A DNA stretch of 64,000 nucleotides from Gillisella terrae (GCF_004801395.1 NZ_SSOA01000002.1:496001-560000), one strand, 5' to 3'; positions 29,446 to 40,148 are shown, numbered from the stretch's first letter. Notes: a model not told the origin generated them from the letters alone. A program made the numbers and translations.

Positions 29446-31722
29446 TTAACCGCTGAACTTACCGCTGCGCGGAAAACCCTTTGGCACAGGCCGCCCAGCC
29501 GCTGCGCGGTCACCCAGCCATTCGAGCAGTTCGTCCTTATTCTTGCTAAAGACCCGCCCTGCACTGTCTTCCCACGTCAAGCCAGCGCTGAGTGCAAAGA
29601 ACTTGATGTCCGATATGCCGCCATCCTTGTAGCGTTGCAGACGAACACCCTTGCCACGGCTCATTTCAGGAATTTGTGCCAGCGGGAAGACAACCAGCTT
29701 ACGGTTCTCACCCACCACCGCGACATGATCGCCCGACACCGGCACCACCAGCTTGGCTTCGTCTGGCATCACCACATTCATCACCTGCTTGCCCTTGCGG
29801 GTATTGGCGACGATATCGCTCTCGGCCACAATGAACCCATTGCCGGATGTGGAAACAAACATCAGCTTGCGCGATGCATCATGCACAAAAGCGGTCAGCA
29901 CATCCTGATCATTTTCCATATCAATGATGATGCGCAAAGGCTCGCCATGGCCACGGCCACCCGGCAGCTTGTCGCCGCCTAGCGTGTAAACCTTGCCGCC
30001 CGTCGTCACCAGCACGATCTTATCGGTGGTTTGCGCCGGGAATGCCACACGTAGCCCATCCCCTTCCTTAAAGGTCAGAGTGGACGTGTCTGAGCTATGG
30101 CCCTTGAGAGCCCTGATCCAGCCTTTTTCCGAGATCACCACGGTGATCGGCTCTTTCTCGATCATCGCCTGCTGGATGGCTTCCACATCTGCCGTTGGCG
30201 CGCTGGCAAATTGCGTACGCCTGCGGCCAAGCTCGGTGACTTTGGCATATTTCTTTTTCACTTCGGTGATCTCGCCAGCAATGGTTTTCCATTGCAGATC
30301 ATCCGATCCCAAAAGCTTTTCCAACTCGGCCTTTTCTGCCGAGAGCGCATCATGCTCCTTGCGGATTTCAAACTCTTCCAGCTTGCGCAAATTGCGAAGC
30401 CGCATATTGAGAATGGCTTCCGCCTGATTGTCGGTCAGCGCAAAGCGCGCAATCAGCGCATCCTTGGCCTCATCTTCTTCCCGGATGATGCGAATGACCT
30501 CATCCAGATTGAGGTAGGCAATCAGCAAGCCGCCGAGAATTTCCAACCGACGCTCAATGGCCGCCAGCCGGAAGCTGGAGCGGCGCACCAGCACATCCTT
30601 GCGATGCGCCAGCCACTCGCTCAAGACTTCATTGAGCGCCATCACCCGCGGCACTTTACCCTGGGAGAGGACGTTCATGTTCATGGGGATGCGGTTCTCA
30701 AGCTCAGTGAGCTTGAACAGCGATTCCATCAAAATCGTCGGGTCAACCGTGCGGCTCTTGGGCACCAGCACCAGGCGCACATCTTCGGCTGACTCATCGC
30801 GAACATCTTCCAGTAACGGCAGACGCTTTGCGATCAGCAATTCAGCGATTTTTTCGATCAGCCGGGATTTTTGCACCTGAAACGGGATTTCGGTGACGAT
30901 AATCTGATAGCCGCCGCGTCCCAGATCTTCCGTTTCCCACTTGGCCCGCACACGAAAGCCACCGCGACCTGTGCGGTAGGTTTCAATCATGCTTTCACGG
31001 CTTTCGACAATAATGCCGCCTGTGGGCAAATCCGGCCCTTCAATGCCACCGCGTTGCGGATTGGCGGGATCGGCAAACAGCTCTTCCACTGTTGCTGCCG
31101 GATTCTTGATCAAAAGCAGGGCGGCATCGCACAGCTCATGGGCGTTGTGCGGTGGAATGGAGGTTGCCATACCAACCGCAATACCCGACGAGCCATTGGC
31201 GAGAAGATTGGGAAATGCGCCGGGCAGAACCACCGGCTCATCATCTTCTTCATTGTAGGTCGGGCGATAATCGACCGCGTCCTGCTCAATGCCTTCCAAA
31301 AGCAGAGCAGCAACCTCGGTCATCCGCGCTTCGGTGTAACGATAGGCAGCGGCTGAGTCGCCATCGATATTGCCGAAATTGCCCTGACCATCGACAATCG
31401 GATAACGCTGGGAGAAATCCTGCGCCAAACGCACCAGCGCATCATAGACCGACTGGTCGCCATGCGGGTGAAATTTACCGATGACGTCTCCAACGATACG
31501 GGCGCATTTTTTGAAGGCGGAATTGGGACGAATGCCCATTTCGCTCATGGCATGAATGATGCGCCGATGCACCGGCTTTAAGCCATCGCGCACGTCGGGC
31601 AAGGCCCGATGCATGATTGTGGAGAGCGCATAGGCAAGGTAGCGCTCTTCAAGAGCGGATTTCAAATCAATCGGCGTGATGTGATCGCCACCATCACCCG
31701 GCGGTGTAAGACTTTTTCCCAT
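29446..31722 (-). CDS. parC: DNA topoisomerase IV subunit A
   Basis: ParC forms topoisomerase IV with ParE and decatenates replicated chromosomes. In 758 residues it has the breakage-reunion start [17 protein letters not shown], the quinolone-determining stretch [20 protein letters not shown], the catalytic tyrosine in [11 protein letters not shown], and the [15 protein letters not shown]-like motif ([17 protein letters not shown]). The C-terminal beta-pinwheel is short and lacks the GyrA box, which favours ParC over GyrA. The start [10 protein letters not shown] at 31722 is preceded by AAGGGC. Confidence 0.94.
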   Translation of the reverse strand: MGKSLTPPGDGGDHITPIDLKSALEERYLAYALSTIMHRALPDVRDGLKPVHRRIIHAMSEMGIRPNSAFKKCARIVGDVIGKFHPHGDQSVYDALVRLAQDFSQRYPIVDGQGNFGNIDGDSAAAYRYTEARMTEVAALLLEGIEQDAVDYRPTYNEEDDEPVVLPGAFPNLLANGSSGIAVGMATSIPPHNAHELCDAALLLIKNPAATVEELFADPANPQRGGIEGPDLPTGGIIVESRESMIETYRTGRGGFRVRAKWETEDLGRGGYQIIVTEIPFQVQKSRLIEKIAELLIAKRLPLLEDVRDESAEDVRLVLVPKSRTVDPTILMESLFKLTELENRIPMNMNVLSQGKVPRVMALNEVLSEWLAHRKDVLVRRSSFRLAAIERRLEILGGLLIAYLNLDEVIRIIREEDEAKDALIARFALTDNQAEAILNMRLRNLRKLEEFEIRKEHDALSAEKAELEKLLGSDDLQWKTIAGEITEVKKKYAKVTELGRRRTQFASAPTADVEAIQQAMIEKEPITVVISEKGWIRALKGHSSDTSTLTFKEGDGLRVAFPAQTTDKIVLVTTGGKVYTLGGDKLPGGRGHGEPLRIIIDMENDQDVLTAFVHDASRKLMFVSTSGNGFIVAESDIVANTRKGKQVMNVVMPDEAKLVVPVSGDHVAVVGENRKLVVFPLAQIPEMSRGKGVRLQRYKDGGISDIKFFALSAGLTWEDSAGRVFSKNKDELLEWLGDRAAAGRPVPKGFPRSGKFSG

Positions 31723-31922
31723 AGCCCTTGCCTAGCGGAGAAAGGCTTGAACAGCAAGGATTCCGGGGGATGCAGCTGTGGATTACCGAGGCAATAGGGA
31801 GGCGGACAAACAAGAATAATACACAAGCCCCGATAAAAGGCCTTTGTGGTTTAGCGTCCTCCATTATAAAGAAATACCGACCTATGCGATGCGCTACCCG
31901 TTTGTTTTTAAGGGAAACTATT

Positions 31923-33134
31923 ATGACGATGCATAAATCCGCTAAACGCCTCATGAGCAGCCTTCTCTTCACCAGCGCGGCCATCGCCATCCTGCCTCAT
32001 GCGGCTTTCGCGCTGGACGGTCAGGACCTTCTCAAGAAAATCAACGCTGCCTATGCACCAAGCGGTGTGGTCATCAACGCCAGCGGCGTGGATGTCAACG
32101 GCGACACCGTCGTGCTGAAAGACGCGAATTTCACGCCCGAAGACAGCAAGGACAAAACCCCTGTGCCGGTTGGCAATGTCACCCTGACCGGCGTTGCCGC
32201 CATGGATGACGGTTCCTACGAAATTGACCGGGTTGATTTTCAGCCGATCAATATCACCAGCGAAAAATCCGCCATCACCGCGACTGATCTTTATCTTTCC
32301 GGCGTAACCGTGCCCGGAAAAACCGGCACCAACGACCTCTCCTCAATGCTGTTTTACGAAAAGGCCCATAGCGGCCCGATCGCCATCAAGGAAGGCGGCA
32401 AAGAACTCGTATCGATCAGCGAAATCGAAGCCACATCGGCAATTGAGGATGATGGTGCCAGCCTTTCCTTTGATGCCGCGGTCAATGGCCTCAAGCTTGA
32501 TCTGTCCTCGGTGGAAGATCCCAACAGCAAAGAGACCATTGACGCGCTTGGCCTGTCAAACCTTGATGGCAAAATGACCATGAAGGGCAGTTGGGAGCTG
32601 CAATCCGGCACGATCGACGTGGAAGAATATGCGCTGGACTTCAAGAATGTCGGCAAGCTCGACATTTCTTTCAGCCTGTCCGGCTATACGATGGACCTGA
32701 TGAAACAGCTTCAGGAAGCCGCCGCTGCATCCAAAGTCAATTCGGCAGACCCGCAGGCGCAGCAAGCCGCTGGCATTGCCACACTGGGCCTTTTGCAGCA
32801 AATGTCATTCCTGAGTGCTGACATTCGCTTTGAGGATGCAGGACTGACCGCTCGTGCGCTCGAGTATGCCGGCAAGAAGCAAAGCGTTTCAGCCAAGGAC
32901 ATGGGCCAGATGGTCAAGGCTATGACACCGCTGATGCTGGCGCAAGCCAAGCTGGGTGCCCTGCAAAACAGCGTCTCAGCCGCGGTCAATGCCTATATCG
33001 ACAACCCGAAGAGCTTCACCATCACGGCTGAACCAGAAAACCCGGTTCCCTTCCCGATGATCATCGGTGCGGCCATGGGCGCGCCTGAGACCCTGCCCAA
33101 GGTGCTGGGTGTGACGGTGACGTCGAACGATTGA
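31923..33134 (+). CDS. Secreted protein of unknown function, 403 residues
   Basis: A typical Sec signal peptide (KRLMSSLLFTSAAIAILPHAAFA, cleavage before LDGQDLL) starts the protein. The mature part is rich in beta-strand-like repeats and small polar residues: PVGNVTLTGVAAMDDGSYEIDRVDF, SAITATDLYLSGVTVPGK, GLSNLDGKMTMKGSWEL, then DISFSLSGYTMDLMKQLQEAA. The alternating pattern recalls AsmA/DUF945-type periplasmic proteins, but I cannot assign a family. The real start is the ATG at 31923, not the long upstream frame. It diverges from parC by 200 bp. Confidence 0.8.
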   Translation: MTMHKSAKRLMSSLLFTSAAIAILPHAAFALDGQDLLKKINAAYAPSGVVINASGVDVNGDTVVLKDANFTPEDSKDKTPVPVGNVTLTGVAAMDDGSYEIDRVDFQPINITSEKSAITATDLYLSGVTVPGKTGTNDLSSMLFYEKAHSGPIAIKEGGKELVSISEIEATSAIEDDGASLSFDAAVNGLKLDLSSVEDPNSKETIDALGLSNLDGKMTMKGSWELQSGTIDVEEYALDFKNVGKLDISFSLSGYTMDLMKQLQEAAAASKVNSADPQAQQAAGIATLGLLQQMSFLSADIRFEDAGLTARALEYAGKKQSVSAKDMGQMVKAMTPLMLAQAKLGALQNSVSAAVNAYIDNPKSFTITAEPENPVPFPMIIGAAMGAPETLPKVLGVTVTSND

Positions 33135-33215
33135 GAGAAAATCATTTCTCATTTGCAATTGATCAAGCCGCCTTCGGGCGGCTCAGCTTGTCGAAAAGCC
33201 TCTCGCTCAACGTTT

Positions 33216-33321
33216 CGTCATCCTCGGGCCTGTCCCGAGGATCTGCCTCGGCCAACTAAGCCATTGGCTTTTATGGCGAAATGAACGTGGTTAGATGCTC
33301 GGCACAAGGCCGAGCATGACG
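33216..33321. repeat. Palindromic intergenic element with inverted ends
   Basis: The element starts CGTCATCCTCGGG and ends CCGAGCATGACG, so its ends are imperfect inverted repeats (11 of 12 bases). Inside are two hairpins, CCTCGGGCCTGTCCCGAGG and GCTCGGCACAAGGCCGAGC. Similar GTCATCCTCGGG...CCGAGGATGAC elements are frequent between genes in alphaproteobacterial genomes; that is from memory. It lies on the 3' side of both flanking genes. Confidence 0.65.
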
Positions 33322-33354
33322 TCGAGGATAAATTCAAGGTTTGGGAGCAGTCTG

Positions 33355-33377
33355 AGCCGCCTTCGGGCGGCTTTTTT
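33355..33377 (+). terminator. Rho-independent terminator of the secreted-protein gene
   Basis: AGCCGCC-TTCG-GGCGGCT is a stable tetraloop hairpin followed by TTTTTT. The same hairpin without a T run lies at 33166-33183, just after the stop codon. Confidence 0.85.
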
Positions 33378-33388
33378 ATAGCTGCGAA

Positions 33389-33420
33389 CAAAAAAATGCC
33401 GTGGCGAACCACGGCATTTC
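33389..33420 (-). terminator. Rho-independent terminator of aspS
   Basis: On the minus strand AAATGCCGTGG-TTCG-CCACGGCATTT is followed by a run of T. It lies 25 bp after the aspS stop. Confidence 0.88.
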
Positions 33421-33445
33421 ATTCACAGCGATGCTGAATTTAGCA

Positions 33446-35251
33446 TCAGTCTTTCTTCGGCGTTGGCACAACCCGCAGCGCCAGTTCGCGCAGCTGCGTT
33501 GGTGTTGCCGGAGCAGGAGCATTCATCAACAAGTCCTGCGCCTGCTGGTTCATCGGGAACAGCGAGATTTCGCGCAGGTTCTTGGCACCCACCAGCAGCA
33601 TGACCACGCGGTCGATACCGAATGCACAGCCGCCGTGCGGAGGTGCGCCATACTGGAAGGCGCGGTAGAGGCCGCCGAAGCGCTCTTCCACGTCAGTCTG
33701 GCTCAGGCCAACCTTTTCAAACGCCTTGACCATCAGTTCCGGTGACTGGTTACGGATCGAGCCAGAGGCGATTTCAAAGCCGTTGCACACGGCGTCATAC
33801 TGGTAGGCCTTGAGTGTCAGCGGGTCTTGCGTATCAAAGGCCGCCTCTCCGCCCTGTGGCATGGAGAACGGGTTGTGGGCGAAATCGATCTTCTTTTCTT
33901 CCTCGCTCCATTCATAGAACGGGAAGTCGACAATCCAGCACATCTCGAACCGGTCGCGGTCGATCAGGTTTAGCTCTTCACCTGCACGGGTGCGGGCTTC
34001 GCCAGCGAACTTGTAGAACTTGGCCGGATCACCCGCCACGAAGAAGCAAGCGTCACCTGCATCAAGGCCGAGTTGGGCGGCGATGGCCGCTGTGCGTTCT
34101 TCGCCAATGTTCTTGGCCAGTGGGCCGGAGCCGCCAACCTTGCCGTCTTCGTCCTTCCAGAAGATATAGCCAAGGCCCGGCTGGCCAGTGGACTGCGCCC
34201 AAGCGTTCATGCGGTCGCAGACGGCGCGGCCAATCGGGCCAGTTGCGTCGGTATGCTTGACCGGAATGGCCCAAACTTCAACCTTGGGGTTGGATTCGAT
34301 CATGCTCGCGAAAATCTTGAAGCCGGAGCCGCGGAAATGCTCGGTCACAGCCTGCATGACAATCGGGTTGCGCAGGTCTGGCTTGTCGGAGCCGTATTTG
34401 CGAATGGCTTCATCATATGGAATGCGTGGCCATTGCTTCGTCACAGGCTTGCCATCGGCAAACTGCTCGAACACCTTGGTCATCATTGGTTCCATGGTGG
34501 TCCAGACATCTTCCTGAGTCACGAAGCTCATTTCCACGTCGAGCTGGTAGAACTCGCCGGGCAGACGGTCAGCGCGCGGGTCTTCATCGCGGAAGCAAGG
34601 GGCAATCTGGAAGTAGCGGTCAAAACCGGCCACCATCAAAAGCTGCTTATACTGCTGCGGAGCCTGCGGCAGGGCGAAGAACTGGCCTTCGTGGATGCGG
34701 CTTGGAACCAAAAAGTCGCGCGCACCTTCTGGCGAAGAGGCCGTCAGGATTGGCGTGGTATATTCGGCAAAGCCAAGCTCTGCCATGCCGGAGCGCATGG
34801 CCGAAATGATCTGGGTGCGCTTGACGATGTTCTTGTGCAGGGTTTCGCGGCGCAGGTCGATGAAGCGATACTTCAGGCGCACATCTTCCGGATATTCCGG
34901 CTCACCAAACACCGGCAGCGGCAATTCCTTGGCCACGGCCAGAACTTCAATTTCCTGCGCATAGAGCTCGATTTCACCGGTAGGCATGGCCTTGTTGACG
35001 GTCTCATCGGTGCGGGCCTTGACCACGCCGTCGATGCGGATCACCCATTCGCCGCGCACAGTCTCGGCCAGCTTGAAGGCCGGGCTATCGGGGTCGGCTA
35101 CCACCTGGGTAATGCCATAATGGTCGCGGAGGTCGATGAACAAAACGCCGCCGTGGTCGCGTACGCGATGGACCCAGCCGGACAGGCGCACGGTGGCACC
35201 AACATCGGACTTGCGGAGAGCGGCACAGGTGTGGCTGCGGTAACGATGCAT
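33446..35251 (-). CDS. aspS: Aspartyl-tRNA synthetase
   Basis: AspS charges tRNA-Asp. The 601-residue bacterial-type class II enzyme begins with an OB-fold anticodon-binding domain ([23 protein letters not shown]), has motif 2 [20 protein letters not shown] and motif 3 [15 protein letters not shown], with a GAD insertion domain between. In alphaproteobacteria the enzyme is commonly non-discriminating and also charges tRNA-Asn; whether this holds here depends on the presence of gatCAB elsewhere. The start at 35251 ([13 protein letters not shown]) is standard. Confidence 0.97.
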   Translation of the reverse strand: MHRYRSHTCAALRKSDVGATVRLSGWVHRVRDHGGVLFIDLRDHYGITQVVADPDSPAFKLAETVRGEWVIRIDGVVKARTDETVNKAMPTGEIELYAQEIEVLAVAKELPLPVFGEPEYPEDVRLKYRFIDLRRETLHKNIVKRTQIISAMRSGMAELGFAEYTTPILTASSPEGARDFLVPSRIHEGQFFALPQAPQQYKQLLMVAGFDRYFQIAPCFRDEDPRADRLPGEFYQLDVEMSFVTQEDVWTTMEPMMTKVFEQFADGKPVTKQWPRIPYDEAIRKYGSDKPDLRNPIVMQAVTEHFRGSGFKIFASMIESNPKVEVWAIPVKHTDATGPIGRAVCDRMNAWAQSTGQPGLGYIFWKDEDGKVGGSGPLAKNIGEERTAAIAAQLGLDAGDACFFVAGDPAKFYKFAGEARTRAGEELNLIDRDRFEMCWIVDFPFYEWSEEEKKIDFAHNPFSMPQGGEAAFDTQDPLTLKAYQYDAVCNGFEIASGSIRNQSPELMVKAFEKVGLSQTDVEERFGGLYRAFQYGAPPHGGCAFGIDRVVMLLVGAKNLREISLFPMNQQAQDLLMNAPAPATPTQLRELALRVVPTPKKD

Positions 35252-35493
35252 TTTAATGTATCCTGGACGTATCTATCGCCAAGCAAACACGCGAAACGTG
35301 CCATATGCTGGCGGAGGAAAATCGGGCGGAAAAGCGCATGGCCTGCCTGATTTGTCAAGGCTGAACGCATCTTCCCGCGATATTCCCGCTATATCAGCAG
35401 CCCGTGCGGGTCTACAAGACTTATCCTGCACCTGCGCGACTCAATTCCTGACACCTTGCTTTATCAAGCCGCGCTTTTTGAGATCACATCGCC

Positions 35494-36741
35494 ATGAGAG
35501 ACATTCGCCCACTCATCCCTTTGCTCGTCACGGCTGGTATTCTGATTGGCGGTAACGGCTTGCAAGGCACATTCATTTCCTTGCGCGCGCTACAGGAGGG
35601 CTTTTCCACCACCATGATCGGTGTGGTTGGCGCAGGCTATAATATTGGCTTTGCCATCGGCTGCATTTATGTCACGCGCCTGATCCGTCAGGTGGGCCAC
35701 ATTCGCGCCTTTGCCGGTCTGGCAGCCATTGCATCCGTTGCTTCGCTTGCCATGTTGCTGGTGATTCATCCGGCGGCATGGTTTTGTTTGCGGCTGGCCC
35801 AAGGCCTTTGCTTTGCGGGCCTGTTTGCCACAGTCGAAAGCTGGCTGAATGCCCGCGTCACCAATGAAAACCGCGCGCGCACCCTATCGATCTACCGCTT
35901 TGTTGATCTTGGTGCTGGCACCATCGCGCAATATACCATTCCGCTGGTGGGGCTGGGCGGCTTTGATCTCTTCGCCATCATTGCCATGGCGCTCTCACTC
36001 TCGCTGGTGCCGATCTCCTTTGCCGATCGCACCAGCCCGGAGCCGCCCAAACATGTGCAGTTTAATGTGAAGGCGCTGTGGCACATCTCGCCGCTGGCCA
36101 CCATTGGCTGCATTGTGGTGGGCTTGACCAATTCCACCTTTCGCTCTCTGGGGCCGATTTATGCGGAAGGCATTGGCATGTCGGTCACGGCGATTGCCAC
36201 CTTTATGAGCATTGGCATTTTTGCAGGCGTGGTGTTGCAATATCCACTCGGCCATTATTCCGACAAGCTGGACCGGCGCACCATCATTCTCATTGCCGCC
36301 ATTGGTGCCGCTATCAGCGGGTTGTTTCTCTCTTTTGTGGCAGGCTCCAGCGAGTTGCTCAATTTCATCGGCATTTTCTTCTTCGGGGCCTTTGCCATGC
36401 CGCTCTATTCGCTGTGCTCGGCGCATGCCAATGACCACGCGGCACCGGGCCAGCATGCGCTGGTGTCGGCTGGAACGCTGTTTTTCTGGTCCTGCGGTGC
36501 TGTGGTCGGACCGATGTTTGCCTCAGTCCTTCTGGATCACCTCGGTCCACGGGCGCTGTTTACCTATACGGTGGCCGTGCTTGGCCTGTTCATCATCTAC
36601 ACCACGTTACGCATGCGGGTGCGTGAAGCCGTGCCAACCGAAGAGAGGCGCTATCGCTTTCGCTCGCTGCTGCGCACATCCACCTATTTCACCAAGCTGG
36701 CCGCCCCGCCGACACCGGAAAAGCCAAAGGATAAAAAGTGA
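35494..36741 (+). CDS. Major facilitator superfamily transporter, YcaD-like
   Basis: A 415-residue protein with twelve hydrophobic helices. Helix 1 is LIPLLVTAGILIGGNGLQGTF, and the RLAQGLCFAGLFATVESWLNARV stretch in helix 4-5 with EN-RAR is typical of the YcaD group of MFS carriers. The loop HYSDKLDRRTI is the second-half copy of the MFS loop motif. Substrate is unknown. It is divergent from aspS with 242 bp between them and is followed, after 95 bp, by a multicopper oxidase gene on the same strand. Confidence 0.87.
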   Translation: MRDIRPLIPLLVTAGILIGGNGLQGTFISLRALQEGFSTTMIGVVGAGYNIGFAIGCIYVTRLIRQVGHIRAFAGLAAIASVASLAMLLVIHPAAWFCLRLAQGLCFAGLFATVESWLNARVTNENRARTLSIYRFVDLGAGTIAQYTIPLVGLGGFDLFAIIAMALSLSLVPISFADRTSPEPPKHVQFNVKALWHISPLATIGCIVVGLTNSTFRSLGPIYAEGIGMSVTAIATFMSIGIFAGVVLQYPLGHYSDKLDRRTIILIAAIGAAISGLFLSFVAGSSELLNFIGIFFFGAFAMPLYSLCSAHANDHAAPGQHALVSAGTLFFWSCGAVVGPMFASVLLDHLGPRALFTYTVAVLGLFIIYTTLRMRVREAVPTEERRYRFRSLLRTSTYFTKLAAPPTPEKPKDKK

Positions 36742-36836
36742 TCGGTGCAACGAGCCTGTCACGCCAGAACGCTATTGCTGACGAAAGAAATCAACTTTAA
36801 AAGCGACCTGTCTTTCTTCCGATACCGGAGCATCCC

Positions 36837-38234
36837 ATGGTCGCCCTTTCCCGCCGCACACTGCTGAAAACCTCTGCTGTTGCGGGGCTCTATGGGATTG
36901 GCCTGGGCGCATCGAAATTGCTGCATGCGGCCCAGCCTGACCCTCTATCCATTGAGGCAAAGTTTACCTCGGCGATGATTGATGGTGCGCATGAAACAAA
37001 GAAGATGGCGACCTACGCTATTGCCGGTTCCAAAGGCCCCATGCCGCCTGCTATCCGCATGAAGCGCGATACGCCTTTTGCCGCCAAGCTGATCAATCAT
37101 CTCGATGACGCCACCACCATCCATTGGCATGGTTTGCGCATTCCCAACAAAATGGATGGGGTGCCGTTTCTCACCCAGCCCTATGTCTATCAGGGCGACA
37201 GCTTCGATTATGCCTTTACGCCGCCCGATGCGGGCACGTTCTGGTATCATCCCCATTGCAACACCATGGATCAGATTTCCACCGGCATGACGGGAATGCT
37301 GATTGTCGAAGATCCGAATGATCCGGTGTTTGACGCCGAGATCGACCTGAACCTGCGCGATTTTCGGCTTGGAAGTGACGGCCAGTTCATTGCCCTGTTC
37401 AAGCCGCGTGATGCGGCCCGCGCTGGCACCTATGGTACCGTGCGCACCGCCAATTGGCAGCTAGAGCCGCGCTATGATGCGCCAAGCGGCGGGCTGGTGC
37501 GCATCCGCATGGCCGATACCGATGTCACGCGCATTTACAACATGCGGCTGGAGGGGGCAGAAGCTGTGATCATTGCGCTTGATGGCCAGCCCCTGCCCGA
37601 TATTCGCAAGCTTGATATGGCCGTTGTTGCCCCCGGCCAGCGTATTGATCTGATCTTGAAAATGCCGGAAGGCGAAGGACAGGAAGCAAGGCTGATTGAC
37701 GTGCGGCCCAGCACCCCGAAGGTGATCGCCAGTTTCCGCGCCACCGGCCCATCGCTCAAGCGCTCGCTGGCCGATGTTGCGCCGCTTGCGCCCAATCCTT
37801 TCCAGATGCCGGATTTGAAAAATGCCGAGCGGATTCCGCTGGTGTTGAGTGCCACAGCCGAAGACGCCGCACGTCCCTCAATCTGCGGCTCGCTGGGCTA
37901 TTCGTTCTGGGCCATCAATAAAAAGCCATGGACGGGCGACAACCCCGACCCAACCGCACCGTTGGCAGAGATGAAGCTGGGCAAGAGCTATATTATCGAG
38001 CTGGAAAACAGCACACCGCAGGCCCACCCCATTCACCTGCACGGTATGAATTTCAAAGCTATTGCCTCATCGAGCCGCACAGTCGATCCGCTGATCTCCG
38101 ACACCTATCTGGTCTTGCCGGATGAAAAAGTGCAGCTGGCTCTGGTGGCCGACAACCCGGGCGACTGGCTGATCCACTGCCACATTATCGAGCATCAGAA
38201 AACCGGCATGACCGCCTATGTCCGCGTAAGCTGA
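36837..38234 (+). CDS. Tat-exported multicopper oxidase
   Basis: A 465-residue laccase-like oxidase. The twin-arginine signal SRRTLLKTSAVAGLYGIG directs folded, copper-loaded protein to the periplasm. All four copper motifs are present: HWHGLRIPN, FWYHPHCNTM, HPIHLHGMNF and HCHIIEHQKTGM; the last carries the type-1 Cys, two His and a Met ligand. The family oxidises phenols or metal ions such as Cu(I) or Mn(II) and reduces oxygen to water. No methionine-rich CueO insert is seen, so a cuprous-oxidase role is not indicated. CGGAG precedes the ATG. Start 36837. Confidence 0.93.
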   Translation: MVALSRRTLLKTSAVAGLYGIGLGASKLLHAAQPDPLSIEAKFTSAMIDGAHETKKMATYAIAGSKGPMPPAIRMKRDTPFAAKLINHLDDATTIHWHGLRIPNKMDGVPFLTQPYVYQGDSFDYAFTPPDAGTFWYHPHCNTMDQISTGMTGMLIVEDPNDPVFDAEIDLNLRDFRLGSDGQFIALFKPRDAARAGTYGTVRTANWQLEPRYDAPSGGLVRIRMADTDVTRIYNMRLEGAEAVIIALDGQPLPDIRKLDMAVVAPGQRIDLILKMPEGEGQEARLIDVRPSTPKVIASFRATGPSLKRSLADVAPLAPNPFQMPDLKNAERIPLVLSATAEDAARPSICGSLGYSFWAINKKPWTGDNPDPTAPLAEMKLGKSYIIELENSTPQAHPIHLHGMNFKAIASSSRTVDPLISDTYLVLPDEKVQLALVADNPGDWLIHCHIIEHQKTGMTAYVRVS

Positions 38235-38448
38235 CCTGTGCATCTTCCCCCCACGGAACATCGGATGGCGTGGAATGCATCTGCAACGATGCAGGATGAA
38301 TCTTGATTTTCTTTCGGCGAAAATGCCACATTCACGTATTTTTAGGGGAGTTTTTGCTGGCAGGCCTTTCAAATGCAGTGATCAACTTGACAAGCAAGGC
38401 GCAAGCGGGGAGGAAAGATAGAATTATGACGAAAAATTCCGGTGCGAA

Positions 38449-39603
38449 ATGATTGTTACAACGCAAGATTTGGAAGCTGCCTGCAAGACACTGGCGAAAT
38501 CTGAATTTATTACCATAGATACCGAGTTTCTGCGTGAGACGACATTTTGGCCAGAACTGTGCCTTGTGCAGATGGCAAGCCCGGACCTTGAGGTGATTGT
38601 CGACCCGCTGGCCGAGGGCATTGACCTGGCTCCGCTGTTTGAGCTGATGGCAAACACCGCTGTAACCAAGGTGTTTCATGCCGCCCGGCAGGATATTGAA
38701 ATCATCTTCCACCTTGGCAACCTCATTCCGCAACCGATTTTTGATACGCAAGTCGCAGCCATGGTCTGTGGCTTCGGCGATAGCGTTTCCTATGACCAAT
38801 TGGTGCAGAAGGTCAAAAATATCCACATCGACAAAAGCTCGCGCTTTACCGACTGGAGCCGCCGCCCGCTGACCGAAAAGCAACTCGATTACGCCTTGGC
38901 CGATGTCACCCATCTGCGCGATGTCTATCTCAAGCTGAAGTCTGAGCTGGAGCGCGAGGGCCGCGCCACATGGCTTGCCGAAGAAATGGCCGTGCTGGAA
39001 TCCCGCAGCACCTATGATCTCCACCCGGATGATGCCTGGCAGCGCCTGAAAATGCGCTTGAAAAAGCCGCAGGAACTGATGGTGATGAAGAATGTGGCAG
39101 CGTGGCGCGAGCGTGAAGCGCGCTCTCGCAATGTGCCACGCTCACGGGTGCTGAAGGATGATGCGATTTTTGAAATCGCCCAGCAACAGCCCAAGGACAG
39201 CGAAGCGCTTGGCCGCTTACGCACCATTCCCAAGGGTTGGGAGCGCTCCAGCGCTGGCACCGCCATTATTGACGCCGTCAACGCGGCGCTGGCCATTCCA
39301 AAAGCCGATTGGCCGCAGCTGCAACGCCAGAATCACATGCCGGAAGGCTCGGCCTCTGCCGTGGAGCTTTTGAAAGTCCTGCTGCGTCTGACCTGCGAAA
39401 AGCACGGCGTTGCCGCCAAGATGATTGCCAATACCGATGATCTGGAAAAAATCGCGGTCGACGGTGAAAATGCGGATGTTCAGGCTCTGCAGGGCTGGCG
39501 CCGCGACCTGTTTGGCAATGCAGCGCTCAAGCTTATCAATGGTGGCATGGCGCTGCGCTTTGTAGGCAAGAAAATCGAAGCCTTTGATTTTTCAGCCGAG
39601 TAA
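38449..39603 (+). CDS. rnd: Ribonuclease D
   Basis: RNase D trims the 3' ends of tRNA and other stable RNA. The DEDD exonuclease (about residues 1-170) shows Exo I SEFITIDTEFLRET, Exo II KVFHAARQDIEII and Exo III with YALADVTHLRDVY (the DEDDy tyrosine). An HRDC domain follows (about 205-285: KNVAAWREREARSRNVPRSRVLKDDAIFEIA). 384 residues is normal. A long non-coding gap of 214 bp separates it from the multicopper oxidase. Confidence 0.95.
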   Translation: MIVTTQDLEAACKTLAKSEFITIDTEFLRETTFWPELCLVQMASPDLEVIVDPLAEGIDLAPLFELMANTAVTKVFHAARQDIEIIFHLGNLIPQPIFDTQVAAMVCGFGDSVSYDQLVQKVKNIHIDKSSRFTDWSRRPLTEKQLDYALADVTHLRDVYLKLKSELEREGRATWLAEEMAVLESRSTYDLHPDDAWQRLKMRLKKPQELMVMKNVAAWREREARSRNVPRSRVLKDDAIFEIAQQQPKDSEALGRLRTIPKGWERSSAGTAIIDAVNAALAIPKADWPQLQRQNHMPEGSASAVELLKVLLRLTCEKHGVAAKMIANTDDLEKIAVDGENADVQALQGWRRDLFGNAALKLINGGMALRFVGKKIEAFDFSAE

Positions 39604-39608
39604 GGGCA

Positions 39609-40112
39609 ATGCGGCTTCGCCAAGCCAGCATTGCTGACATCCCCTTTCTGATGTCAACGGAGCGCCAGCCGGGCTATGACCGGCTGGTGGGACGCTTTAC
39701 CGAGCAGGAGCATATTGCCAATCTTGCAGATAACACCGCCGCCTATCAGATTGCCGTGAATGATGATGGAATCGGGCTGGGATTCGTTTTCTTTCGAACG
39801 CTCGATGATGTGCACAACAACATCTATATCAAACGGGTTATTGTGGCCTCGCCCGATCAGGGTGTCGGAACTGCGATGTTGCGGCTGGCGCTGAACTGGG
39901 CTTTTTCAGAGACCGGGGCGCAGCGCATCTGGCTCACCCATCTGCCGGAAAACCTGCGGGCGCGCGCCCTTTATACCAAACTCGGCTTTCAACACGAAGG
40001 CGTTTTGCGCCACGCCTATAGAAAGCTAGACGGCACGCGCGGCGATCTGATGCAGATGTCCTTGCTGAAACCGGAGTGGGACGCACTCGTCAAAGCACAA
40101 GAACATCTGTAA
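39609..40112 (+). CDS. GNAT-family N-acetyltransferase
   Basis: The 167 residues show the GNAT fold: RRVIVASPDQGVGTAMLRLALNWAF-type motif A (here VIVASPDQGVGTAML, acetyl-CoA-binding Q/R-x-x-G-x-G/A) and the motif-B LYTKLGFQHEGVLRHAYRKLDG. The latter, with the 'R-D' ending (GTRGDLMQMSLL), resembles RimJ/RimL-type enzymes. The substrate is unknown. Only five bases separate it from the rnd stop, with AAGGGC as ribosome-binding site, so it is likely in the rnd transcript. Confidence 0.88.
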   Translation: MRLRQASIADIPFLMSTERQPGYDRLVGRFTEQEHIANLADNTAAYQIAVNDDGIGLGFVFFRTLDDVHNNIYIKRVIVASPDQGVGTAMLRLALNWAFSETGAQRIWLTHLPENLRARALYTKLGFQHEGVLRHAYRKLDGTRGDLMQMSLLKPEWDALVKAQEHL

Positions 40113-40148
40113 CGCTGCCACTCTCTCGACCCAACCGGATTTTTGCCC

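Larger units (their letters stand above)
33135..33445. other. Intergenic stretch with repeat element and two terminators
   Basis: No gene. From left to right it holds the palindrome AGCCGCCTTCGGGCGGCT at 33166-33183 without a T run, the repeat at 33216-33321, the same GCCGCC/GGCGGC hairpin with a T run at 33355-33377, and the aspS terminator at 33389-33420. Confidence 0.75.
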
